From: Leptospira sp. WS60.C2
GTDB lineage: Bacteria > Spirochaetota > Leptospiria > Leptospirales > Leptospiraceae
Length of the DNA: 64,000 bases
Reading direction: 5' to 3'
Assembly: GCF_040833955.1 (NCBI RefSeq)
Contig: NZ_CP162134.1
Location: forward strand, 186,001 to 250,000
How positions within the stretch are numbered: position 1 is the stretch's first letter; each line of letters starts with the position of its first letter. Below, piece by piece: positions 54,388-63,197 of this stretch. The notes under the pieces are model-generated. The model was not told where the DNA came from and made no database searches. It saw only the letters and a program-made list of their open reading frames with translations. Made by a program: the position numbers and the translations under genes.

Positions 54388-55884
54388 ATGTTATTTAACT
54401 CCTTCGAATTTTTAATTTTCTTTTTTATTACGATCATCATCGGCAATATTCTGAAGAATCGGTGGCAAAGACTCTTCTTCCTTCTTGCGAGTTATTATTT
54501 TTACATGGCATGGCAACCATCGTCGATCTCTTGTTCGGCGATAGCAGACTCAGGACTCAAATATTATACAGACCGTCTTCATTGCGATCTAAAAATTAAT
54601 CCTTATGTATTTATCTTAATTTTTTCTACGATCATTGACTATTTTGCTGCAAGGGCCATCGAACGAAAAGAAGACGGAGATGCAAGCCGAGGTTGGCTTC
54701 TTCTTCTATCACTTGTTGTCAACATAGGCACATTAGGATTCTTTAAGTATACGGATTTTTTACTTGGTGTCATCAATGACATTCATCTTTTAGGAGCTTT
54801 CCAGTTCGAAAAACAAAACATCATTTTACCTGTTGGAATTTCCTTCTATACATTTCAGTCGATGAGTTATACGATCGATGTATACAATCGAAAAATAGAG
54901 GCACGTAAATCCTTTTTAGACTTTGCCTTATATGTTGCTTTTTTTCCGCAACTTGTGGCGGGTCCAATTGTTCGTGCAGAAACTTTTTTTCGCGATTTGG
55001 ATTACAGACTCAGTGTACACAAAGAACACATCGAAGCCGCTTTTGCTTTAATTCTAATTGGATTTACTAGAAAAATCGTTTTTGCAGACAACTTAGGCAA
55101 AGTAGTGGATGCAACATTTGCTAATTATCAAAACCTAAACTCAATTGAGATCTGGACTGGCGCATTGGCTTTCGGTTGGCAGATCTATTTTGACTTCGCT
55201 GGTTATACTGATATTGCCATTGGAGTGGCTCGGTTATTTGGATTTCAATTTAATGCCAACTTTAACTTTCCAATGTCTTGCAGAAACATTGCTGACCATT
55301 GGTCTCGCTGGCATATTTCATTTTCTACTTGGATTCGTGACTATATTTACATTCCATTAGGTGGATCAAGAGTCAGTGTTCTTATGTATATTCGAAATAT
55401 TATGATCACTTGGTTATTTGCAGGTCTATGGCATGGCGCTGCGTACCATTATATAGGTTGGGGAATCTGGCAAGGTACAATGTTACTCACCCATAAATTC
55501 TATGGCGACACCTCCGTATCGAAATTCTTAAATGAAAAAGGTGGTAAAGTATACGATCTTTTTGCAAGAATATTCACAATGTTCTGCTTGGCATTCGGCT
55601 TTATCATGTTCCGTGCTGAAACGATGGAAAAAGCAATTCCTATGATGAAAGCATTATTGTTCATTAACGATTCGAGTGTTCCATTGACAAAATGGACAAA
55701 CTATCGTTATGGAATTCTCCTTGTGATCTGTTTTACTGCTAGTTATATTTTTTCTAAACGACAAATCCCTACTCTTCTTACAGGGAATTGGATAAAGTAT
55801 TCTTTATTTGTCATCGTTAATATCTTACTATTATTATTATTTGGGGTAACAGAAAGTCAGAACTTCCTCTACTTTCAATTTTAA
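54388..55884 (+). CDS. MBOAT-family O-acyltransferase
   Basis: 498 residues, AlgI-like, with about ten membrane helices. The diagnostic core is IILPVGISFYTFQSMSYTIDVY, FFPQLVAGPIVRAETF, RNIADHWSRWHISFSTWIRDYIYIPLGGSR and the catalytic-histidine region LFAGLWHGAAYHYIGWG (His near residue 349). Members move an acyl group, usually acetyl, across the inner membrane for attachment to exported glycans. The next gene encodes an SGNH-like partner, as in alginate or LPS O-acetylation systems. Confidence 0.94.
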   Translation: MLFNSFEFLIFFFITIIIGNILKNRWQRLFFLLASYYFYMAWQPSSISCSAIADSGLKYYTDRLHCDLKINPYVFILIFSTIIDYFAARAIERKEDGDASRGWLLLLSLVVNIGTLGFFKYTDFLLGVINDIHLLGAFQFEKQNIILPVGISFYTFQSMSYTIDVYNRKIEARKSFLDFALYVAFFPQLVAGPIVRAETFFRDLDYRLSVHKEHIEAAFALILIGFTRKIVFADNLGKVVDATFANYQNLNSIEIWTGALAFGWQIYFDFAGYTDIAIGVARLFGFQFNANFNFPMSCRNIADHWSRWHISFSTWIRDYIYIPLGGSRVSVLMYIRNIMITWLFAGLWHGAAYHYIGWGIWQGTMLLTHKFYGDTSVSKFLNEKGGKVYDLFARIFTMFCLAFGFIMFRAETMEKAIPMMKALLFINDSSVPLTKWTNYRYGILLVICFTASYIFSKRQIPTLLTGNWIKYSLFVIVNILLLLLFGVTESQNFLYFQF

Positions 55885-55886
55885 GC

Positions 55887-57032
55887 ATGAGCCTAACAAA
55901 AGAAACAATTCTATTTATAAAAGACAAGAAGATCGTAACGGCTTTTCTATTCCTTCTATTCTTTGAACTTATTTTACAGTCTGGCTTTTACAAACCATAC
56001 TTAAAAAAGAACTCATATGCATCGAATATCAATCGAGTGACAGAACATGTTGTCTCCAAAAAAGATGAGTTGAATCCTGACGTTCTTATCGTTGGAACTT
56101 CTGTTGCGTTTGAGGGTATCAGTGTAAGAATTCTGAATGAAAATCTAAAAAAATTAGGCCTCAAAACTCAATCCATTGCCGTTCGAGGTTCTGAGTTGGT
56201 GGTACAACATCGAATTCTTGAAGAATACTTAGATGAATTTCCGAATGTAAAAGTCATCCTTCATGTGATGGAACCTGGGATGCCTTGGGTCGACAGAAAC
56301 TATGTTGTAGATCCAACGTTGGCAATGTTATCGGAATTGGGAAATTTTAAAGCAATTCCGACCGTGTTAGATTTTGAATATAAGTTAGATTTTTCTAACT
56401 ATCTATATTTAATTTTCAAATCAGTTGCATACCGCAAAGATATGTCTGACTTTGTAATTAATTTTAATGAACGAATGAAAGCAATCGCAAGAAAAAACAA
56501 AAATCCCAATACAAATCCATGGGATTATGAAAATGATCATCCAGAATCAATCGATGAATACAACCTAACAAGTGTAGATGATTGTATGAATCGACTTGCA
56601 TTGCACTTGCCAATTGAAATCCCAAAAGGCTCCAATCCCGATCACAGAAGGATGTTATTCGAAACCTGTGGGATTGCGAGTATTGTCCCCAAAGACTCCA
56701 ATGCAACAGACGATACAAAACGATACTTCCGCCGACTAACAAAGATGTATGAATTTATAGGCAAACGAAACATTCATATCATCAATGTTTTTGCTCCTTA
56801 TTCGGATGTGATTCGAAAGGTAAATAACGAAGGCCGCATGAAGGTATGGAGAGATGGTTTAACGGAAGCATTAAAAAAACACCAACCATTAGATGAAATG
56901 GACCTACAAGATTCATTAGGTGAAAAAAATGGGAAATATTGTTTTGATTTAATCCATTTAAACCAAGAGGGAATGATTACTTTTTCAAATATCCTTTCCA
57001 AAGAATTGGAGAAAAAACTTGGAACAAAATGA
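55887..57032 (+). CDS. SGNH-like partner of the MBOAT acyltransferase
   Basis: 381 residues. An N-terminal membrane anchor (about 17-36) is followed by a periplasmic SGNH-hydrolase-like domain: block I as VLIVGTSVAFEGIS (Ser in a GTS context), and the catalytic Asp/His pair as FDLIHLNQEGM near the C-terminus. In MBOAT systems this type of protein (compare AlgJ/AlgX) takes the acyl group and places it on the glycan. Two bases after the MBOAT stop. The 3' end overlaps mazG by 14 bp. Confidence 0.75.
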   Translation: MSLTKETILFIKDKKIVTAFLFLLFFELILQSGFYKPYLKKNSYASNINRVTEHVVSKKDELNPDVLIVGTSVAFEGISVRILNENLKKLGLKTQSIAVRGSELVVQHRILEEYLDEFPNVKVILHVMEPGMPWVDRNYVVDPTLAMLSELGNFKAIPTVLDFEYKLDFSNYLYLIFKSVAYRKDMSDFVINFNERMKAIARKNKNPNTNPWDYENDHPESIDEYNLTSVDDCMNRLALHLPIEIPKGSNPDHRRMLFETCGIASIVPKDSNATDDTKRYFRRLTKMYEFIGKRNIHIINVFAPYSDVIRKVNNEGRMKVWRDGLTEALKKHQPLDEMDLQDSLGEKNGKYCFDLIHLNQEGMITFSNILSKELEKKLGTK

Positions 57033-57357
57033 AATCACTCTCAATCAATTACAAGGTGAAGTAAACGATTGGATACAGACGATCGGAGTTCGCTATTTTT
57101 CAGAACTTACCAATTTAGCGATCCTTGTAGAAGAAGTAGGAGAACTTTCCAGGTTAATGGCAAGAAAATACGGAGATCAGTCTTTTAAATCAGGAGAATC
57201 TGCAGATCAAATTCCAAATGAAATTGGCGACATCTTATTTGTGTTAACTTGTCTTGCCAACCAAATGGGAATTTCCTTACAAGATGCAATCACAGCAACA
57301 ATCCAAAAAAACACAAAACGCGACATCCATCGTCACAAAAATAATCCAAAACTTTAA
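57019..57357 (+). CDS. MazG-type nucleotide pyrophosphohydrolase
   Basis: 112 residues, TTG start overlapping the upstream gene. The MazG core is present: LAILVEEVGELSRLMARKYGD and IPNEIGDILFVLTCLANQMGI supply the ExxE and ExxD metal sites. Such enzymes hydrolyse NTPs or dNTPs to NMPs, in house-cleaning roles. Coupled to the glycan cluster by overlap, though function does not link them. 3' end overlaps the convergent gene by 4 bp. Confidence 0.9.
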   Translation: MEQNEITLNQLQGEVNDWIQTIGVRYFSELTNLAILVEEVGELSRLMARKYGDQSFKSGESADQIPNEIGDILFVLTCLANQMGISLQDAITATIQKNTKRDIHRHKNNPKL

Positions 57358-58079
57358 GAATTCACCTCAGCTTCCAATACCTGTATTCCGGCTTCTCTGC
57401 GAATGGCGTTCCAATACGCAGATAAATGGGCGGGATGCGAATTCATATCAGATATACAATATTCAAACTTCTCTTTAAAAATTGGATTTCTCTCCAAATA
57501 CTCCACATACTGTTCATAATCATCTAACATCTTTTGGAAAAAAACTTTCTGACCATCAAAATCATAATCTTCGCGAAAGAACATATAAGCATGTGCTAAA
57601 TCGTGAAGCAGATGCTCAAACGCATCTCGTTTCCCTTCTACTAAAGAACCTGACAAAGCATGCTTCCAACTAATCGTTGCATAACGAATTCCTTTGCTTT
57701 GCGTTTGTAGCATTTCAAGCGAACTAGGATTATAATCAATCAACCGAATATTCCATTCCCCAATGTGCCATTTCCAAAGCGCAAATCGTACAGTATCTGG
57801 CATTCCATAAAACCGAACGACCTCTAAAAATTCTTTTGATGCGTTTTTATCTGGGAGTTTTTGACCCATACGTAAGAATGGATGCTTTTTCACACGCTTT
57901 TCTAAATACAATAAAAGGATCTGAAATGCAGTTTGGCTATCAGTGAGATTTTTATTTTCCCAATCAGATTTGATTTGAAGCAACTGAGGACGAATATGAA
58001 CTAATTCATCCAAAAGAGAAATTGCAGGAATACAAATTTTCTTAAACGAACCATAGATTCGTCCCTCGTCATGGGGCAT
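57354..58079 (-). CDS. Soluble protein with HDLAH motif, unknown function
   Basis: 241 residues, helical, no signal peptide. A conspicuous FEHLLHDLAHAYMFFREDYD motif (about residues 155-175) and further histidines could form a metal site, but no known family was matched. It is the last gene of the operon with the Kelch lipoproteins (overlap 11 bp), and the only one lacking an export signal. Its coupling to three exported proteins is noteworthy. Confidence 0.7.
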   Translation of the reverse strand: MPHDEGRIYGSFKKICIPAISLLDELVHIRPQLLQIKSDWENKNLTDSQTAFQILLLYLEKRVKKHPFLRMGQKLPDKNASKEFLEVVRFYGMPDTVRFALWKWHIGEWNIRLIDYNPSSLEMLQTQSKGIRYATISWKHALSGSLVEGKRDAFEHLLHDLAHAYMFFREDYDFDGQKVFFQKMLDDYEQYVEYLERNPIFKEKFEYCISDMNSHPAHLSAYWNAIRREAGIQVLEAEVNS

Positions 58080-59853
58080 ATGATTCAGTTAACCCATAAT
58101 AGTCTGTTCCATGATGGAAAAAACCTCCGGACTCCCCTCCAAGAAAAAAGAAAGTCCCATCTGAGAATTTTACTCCACTATGTTTTGAAACACTATTCCT
58201 CGACATTCCCATCTCAAAAAAGCTGTTACTCTTACGATAGTCTAATTTTTCGATGGTTCTACTAGGTTCGCTCGTGTTATAACGATAGGCGCCACCATAG
58301 AATAAAATACCTCCAACCTCTTCTCCTAACGGTGCAGGCAGTTCTAGTGCTACGCTCCATTCCCTTCGGTATACCGAATTTGCGATGGTTAGAATTCGAT
58401 TCTTCGATACATCAAATAACATGGTAGCATTGCTTAAGTTTGACAATTGAGACCCATAAATCATCACATTACCATCACCTAACTTTAAACATTTCAGTCC
58501 ACCAACAGCAATAGGCAAACTTGGTCCCCAACTGAATGTTTTCGTAATAGGATCAAAAAATTCCGTAGTATCTTTGGGAGCAAAAATTCCATCGACTCCG
58601 CCAATAATAAAAACTCTTCCATCATTAAGTAAGACAGAACAAGAATAACAACGAGGTGTCTTCATTGGATCTGAAACCATTGTGAAAGTTTCAGTTGCTG
58701 GATCATAAATTTCTGCGGTATTCGAGGTAGAAAAATACATTCCTGGTGGAGGGTTATAATCTTTGATTCCTCCAATCACCACCACTTTTCCATCAGGCAA
58801 TTTCACTATATCATGTCGACTTCTGGGTTCATTCATTTGACCTGTCGGGAGAAACGAAGTTGTTTCAGTATCAAAAATATAACTTTCTTTAAACGATGGC
58901 AATGGGAATTCATTGCTTCCACCTGTGATGAGTAATTTTTTCCCATCTAACATGACTCCTCGTTCCCCAGAATGAATTTCTGGTAATGTTGGATTCGTTA
59001 GAATAAAGCTATTTTGTCCCTTTCTTAAAATTTCAGCATTCGAACTATATCCATAAATTGCAATGATATCACCATTATCATTGATAAATGCATCATATTC
59101 TGCTCGACCATAATTTAAATTTGGACCTGGAACTAAACCGATCAACCGTATTGTGATCGTATTTGTAACTAGATTCGATGCTTTATCTTTTGCATTCGGG
59201 AATGAGAAGGTGATGGAACCTGGTTCATTGGAGACAAAATTTGTCTCAAAATAGACTCTATAATTTGTATCGCTGATCTTTTGAATCGATCGTATCACGA
59301 TCGATTTCGCCAAGGAACCACTTAAATTAGGTGGACCAAACGAACTGAGTGGCTCAGAACTTTCAAAATCCCAATACCTAGAAGAAAAAAAGGTGTAATC
59401 CGTAATCGGCAAGAAGTTTTCTAAACTGACTGTTGGCAATTGTGTATCGACGATAATGGGATACTTGTCCTCTTTCAAGGTTTCACCAAAGCCAGAAACA
59501 ACATTACTTAAATTTAATTCGTATTTACCATCACTTGTAATTGGATCAAATTGTACGAACAATTGATCATTTGCAATTTTTGAAAATCGAATATTGGAGA
59601 AAACAGCTTCATTTTGAATCGAAAGAAAATCAGTATCCAATGAAGCAAGTTCCCGATTGCACTTTAAAAGAATCTGATCAATACTTCCAAATGATTTCGT
59701 ATCGGAAGTATCACTACATGAAAAAGTATCTCCTGAAACCATCGAAGAAAGTAATAAACCAGTGACCGAATTAGGATCGAACACATTTTTAAATTCCGAT
59801 GGAAACATACATCCAAAAGAAAATAGCAATAATGAGAAAGTAAGTTTATTCAA
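58069..59853 (-). CDS. Kelch-propeller lipoprotein (third of three)
   Basis: 594 residues. Signal with lipobox (LTFSLLLFSFGC, Cys15), then the motif VFDPNSVTG shared with its two upstream neighbours. An Ig-like beta domain follows (about 150-235; GSITFSFPNAKDKASNLVTNTITIRL), then about seven Kelch blades: DNGDIIAIYGY, DGKKLLITGGS, DGKVVVIGGI, DGRVFIIGGV, DGNVMIYGS, GGILFYGGA, DGTFFFLGGES. Predicted to sit on the outside of a membrane as a binding protein. Coupled to neighbours by overlaps of 8 and 11 bp. Confidence 0.85.
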   Translation of the reverse strand: MNKLTFSLLLFSFGCMFPSEFKNVFDPNSVTGLLLSSMVSGDTFSCSDTSDTKSFGSIDQILLKCNRELASLDTDFLSIQNEAVFSNIRFSKIANDQLFVQFDPITSDGKYELNLSNVVSGFGETLKEDKYPIIVDTQLPTVSLENFLPITDYTFFSSRYWDFESSEPLSSFGPPNLSGSLAKSIVIRSIQKISDTNYRVYFETNFVSNEPGSITFSFPNAKDKASNLVTNTITIRLIGLVPGPNLNYGRAEYDAFINDNGDIIAIYGYSSNAEILRKGQNSFILTNPTLPEIHSGERGVMLDGKKLLITGGSNEFPLPSFKESYIFDTETTSFLPTGQMNEPRSRHDIVKLPDGKVVVIGGIKDYNPPPGMYFSTSNTAEIYDPATETFTMVSDPMKTPRCYSCSVLLNDGRVFIIGGVDGIFAPKDTTEFFDPITKTFSWGPSLPIAVGGLKCLKLGDGNVMIYGSQLSNLSNATMLFDVSKNRILTIANSVYRREWSVALELPAPLGEEVGGILFYGGAYRYNTSEPSRTIEKLDYRKSNSFFEMGMSRNSVSKHSGVKFSDGTFFFLGGESGGFFHHGTDYYGLTESYAP

Positions 59854-61696
59854 AACTATATTCCTCCGTGTTTGCTAAAATACTTCCAATTCTACCACCT
59901 AAAATCATTCCCCCACCCGTCGAGGTATAGGTGATCTCACATCCATCCCATCTTGCATTCAAGGATCTTCCTGTTAGATAAAATCGATTAATCGAAGAGG
60001 ACCAAGACTCAGTATCTAAAATTGAGTCAAATGTTGAGCCATTCACAGTGCGATATTCCAAACCACCTGCAATCATGATTTGATCTTTCCCATATGGAAA
60101 CACAAAGGATGTACCCCATTCTCTTCCAAACAAAAGATTCTTATGATCTCTAATGGTATCATTCACAGGATTATAAATCTGTGAACGTAGGATTGGTTGG
60201 TTATCATTAAATCGAGAGCTAATTCCACCAAAAATGAGGACCTCCCCATTGTCTAAAAGGTGAGTAAAATGATTGAATCTTCTAATCACTTTTGCACTAG
60301 AAGTTGAGAGGGTTTTTGTAGCAATATCATAGATTTCGATTGAATCAATTGCCCGAGCATAAAAATTAGCGGGAGCCGGAGCCAAATCCGATCTTTCCCC
60401 TCCCGTAATGATCACCTTTCCAGTGTTTGCTGATAGTATTTGGGACTGTTTTCCTCTTGAATCTGCTAAATTGCCGATCGTCTCAACAGTCATCGCTGCG
60501 GGATCTGGTGTTACATGAATGAGCTCAACCATACTCACCGACTCAAAAGGAGAAAATGGGTTAAAACCACCCACCACAAGAACATCTCCATTTGGCAAAA
60601 CAGTCATCTTATGAAGCTGTCTTGGAGTGACAAGAGATGGGCCTTCCGTCCAGGTATTTGAAACTGGATCAAAAACTTCAATCGATCTTAAACTTTCATT
60701 ACTTGGAGCTCCAACTTTTCCACCGAATCCACCAGAAGCTAACAGACGACCATCCAATAGTTTAACAATCGCAAACTCTTGTCTTCTATAGACCATATCA
60801 GGACCCAAGGTAAATTCCTTTGTTAAAGAATTGTAAAATTCGGAATTACTTAAAGTTCCATTTCCATTCACCGAAATTCCAGACCTGACTCTACCACCTA
60901 AGACTAACTTTCTTCCATCATTCAATTCCATTCCAGAACAGGATCTGCGTGGGTAAATCATATTCGGCCCACTTTTGAAAGCAAAAACCTGGATTGGAAC
61001 CATAATGGTTCCCTGCGTGTTAAATGCTTTATCTTTCACACCATCAAAAGCAATCGAAAGAATCCCTCCATTGGCATTTGGATTACCAGCAAATATCAAA
61101 CGAATATTCCTTGGTGAAACAATGATATCAGATACAACTAAACTATTCTTAGCATTGCCAGAAAGTGTAACTTGAGATAGGTTCCCTTCCCATACGATTT
61201 CTTCATTGGTTTCAATATCCAAAAATCCTGATTGCAGCTCGGAGATATCAATACCATTTCCAGTTTTTAATTGTAATAAAGGAGGATTGTTGTCTATTTC
61301 AAATTCGAAAGTTTCAGGATCTACAATAAGAGACTCATTTAGGTAATAATCCTTGAGATTAATCGTAAACTTTCCACTTGTAACAGAAGGAGACATCCGC
61401 ACTTCATATAAAAATTTGCTTCTAGGTATCACTTGAGATATTGGATTTAAACCGATATTCTTAATGGGTAATCTCAAACCATTGGATTTAGAAGTGAAGT
61501 CATGATTCGTGGTAACATAAATGACTCCTCCAGGTTGTACTCGATTCGATGAGAAATCCATTTTTACGATTGGGTCTACACCTAACAATAATAAAGCATA
61601 ACTTGCAGGCGAAGTTGTATCAAATAAATTAGTCCCTGGATTTATTTTACAAGAAACAAACAATAGAAATAGAGTGAGTTGTTTAATCTTTACCAT
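59846..61696 (-). CDS. Kelch-propeller lipoprotein (second of three)
   Basis: 616 residues. Lipoprotein signal KQLTLFLLFVSC (Cys16), then NLFDTTSPAS, matching the sister proteins. An N-terminal Ig-like part (about 40-235; GGILSIAFDGVKDKAFNTQGTIMVPIQVF) precedes seven Kelch-type blades, each built around a xDG/NG...GG core: DGRKLVLGGRV, DGRLLASGGFG, NGDVLVVGGFN, TGKVIITGGER, NGEVLIFGGIS, DQIMIAGGL, GGMILGGRI. Surface or periplasmic binding protein by architecture; partner unknown. Starts within the 3' end of the first Kelch gene (14-bp overlap). Confidence 0.86.
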   Translation of the reverse strand: MVKIKQLTLFLLFVSCKINPGTNLFDTTSPASYALLLLGVDPIVKMDFSSNRVQPGGVIYVTTNHDFTSKSNGLRLPIKNIGLNPISQVIPRSKFLYEVRMSPSVTSGKFTINLKDYYLNESLIVDPETFEFEIDNNPPLLQLKTGNGIDISELQSGFLDIETNEEIVWEGNLSQVTLSGNAKNSLVVSDIIVSPRNIRLIFAGNPNANGGILSIAFDGVKDKAFNTQGTIMVPIQVFAFKSGPNMIYPRRSCSGMELNDGRKLVLGGRVRSGISVNGNGTLSNSEFYNSLTKEFTLGPDMVYRRQEFAIVKLLDGRLLASGGFGGKVGAPSNESLRSIEVFDPVSNTWTEGPSLVTPRQLHKMTVLPNGDVLVVGGFNPFSPFESVSMVELIHVTPDPAAMTVETIGNLADSRGKQSQILSANTGKVIITGGERSDLAPAPANFYARAIDSIEIYDIATKTLSTSSAKVIRRFNHFTHLLDNGEVLIFGGISSRFNDNQPILRSQIYNPVNDTIRDHKNLLFGREWGTSFVFPYGKDQIMIAGGLEYRTVNGSTFDSILDTESWSSSINRFYLTGRSLNARWDGCEITYTSTGGGMILGGRIGSILANTEEYSFE

Positions 61697-63197
61697 AAAC
61701 CTCTACCCTCTGATCTAAAAGAGCAGAATCTCCAAAGATCACGATACCTTTGTTCGTTAACACTGCGGAGTGCTCTGAACGTGGCATCATCATAGTATCT
61801 ATGATGAAATTCTTCCGCTCGTAATGATCATACAGCTCGAGAATCCCTGATTTATAGAAAGTATCAACTCCTCCAGTAAAAATCACTTGCTCATCAGAAA
61901 ATCGAACAATCCCACTTCCATTTTTAAATCTACTAGTGAATCCTAAACTCGTTGTTTCTGCTTTATTTTCATTCCATGATTCAATTGCTTTGGTCCCCGT
62001 GCCTTCACGATTCATACCACCTAACAAAACACGGTCTCCATTTGGCATTTTCACCTGCGTCACATTCGATCTTGCCGTTGGGAATGTAACAGATAATGCA
62101 GTTAATACAAATGAATTGGTATTTAAGCTATAAATTGTATTTGAAAATAATCCAAATGCATCCAGACGATCCCTTCCACCGAAAAACAATATACGTGATT
62201 TAATTTCATCATACTCGGCCGTATGAAAAAAAATACCAAGTGGGAAGTTCGACGCTCCTGTTAACAATGTAGAAGTATTTGACGTTAACGAAATCAACTC
62301 ATGATCACTCGCAATTGCTCCTGGATCAGTACCTACTTTGAATTGTCCTCCAGAAAGCACAAGACCACCCTGGTTTAAACAAACCATTGTATGCCCAAAT
62401 CTTCTGCGTTGCATCACAATAGGTAATTCTATGACAGACTCACTGACTGGATCGATGGAATAAATTTTGTTGGATATTTGTTCCTCTGCTGTTACATTGC
62501 CAGATACAGTTTTACCACCAGAAACAATTATATTCCCATTATTCTGAATACAAATTGCCGATCCCACCAAACTTTGATTTAGTGGCGTAAGCACTTTTGA
62601 TACTCCTGTTTCAGGATTCCATATCTCTACTGTTGCGAGAGTAAGGTTTGTTGGGCTAACTCCTCCCACCAATATGATACGACCATCAGGCAATGCTGAA
62701 GTTGAGATATAACCTTTTGGTTCTGAAATGGATCCGAAGTATCTTGCATAAGGGAATCGAAATTCTAACTGTTTACCAAAGAATACTGTATCGATAAGAC
62801 CACTAGGTTTGGTGATGGAAAGAATGACCGGTTCTCTCCATTCAGATCGAGAAGATACTGAAAATAAAATTCGAATCTTTGTATCAGTTAAAGGGAAAAC
62901 ATCTCTAAGTATTAAATCATTTTGGTAAGGGTCGGAAATTTTAAAATTTGCTTTTGTAAAGAAATTAGCAACAGGTTCACTTAAATCCAAATCAAGGTAT
63001 TCTGTTTTCACAAATGTCGGATAATCACTGGATTGGTAACGAGAAGTAATCTTCAATTCATCAGCTAATCCTAGTCCGAGTAATACTGCAGCTGATCCAC
63101 CTGCTAACGACGTTGGATCAAATAAATTTTGTTTAGGCGCTTTCACATGGCAATGGAAAAGCAGAATCAGTGATATAAATCTAAAACCTAACCGCAT
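61683..63197 (-). CDS. Kelch-propeller lipoprotein (first of three)
   Basis: 504 residues. Signal MRLGFRFISLILLFHC gives Cys16 as lipid site; NLFDPTSLAGG follows, the family motif. The N-terminal linker domain is shorter than in its sisters (about 40-145). Six Kelch blades are seen: DGRIILVGGV, NGNIIVSGGK, GGLVLSGGQ, SRILFFGGR, NGDRVLLGGM and DEQVIFTGGV. Probably the simplest member of a set that arose by tandem duplication with domain gain or loss. Its start lies inside the 3' end of the caspase-like gene (17-bp overlap). Confidence 0.85.
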   Translation of the reverse strand: MRLGFRFISLILLFHCHVKAPKQNLFDPTSLAGGSAAVLLGLGLADELKITSRYQSSDYPTFVKTEYLDLDLSEPVANFFTKANFKISDPYQNDLILRDVFPLTDTKIRILFSVSSRSEWREPVILSITKPSGLIDTVFFGKQLEFRFPYARYFGSISEPKGYISTSALPDGRIILVGGVSPTNLTLATVEIWNPETGVSKVLTPLNQSLVGSAICIQNNGNIIVSGGKTVSGNVTAEEQISNKIYSIDPVSESVIELPIVMQRRRFGHTMVCLNQGGLVLSGGQFKVGTDPGAIASDHELISLTSNTSTLLTGASNFPLGIFFHTAEYDEIKSRILFFGGRDRLDAFGLFSNTIYSLNTNSFVLTALSVTFPTARSNVTQVKMPNGDRVLLGGMNREGTGTKAIESWNENKAETTSLGFTSRFKNGSGIVRFSDEQVIFTGGVDTFYKSGILELYDHYERKNFIIDTMMMPRSEHSAVLTNKGIVIFGDSALLDQRVEVYGKD

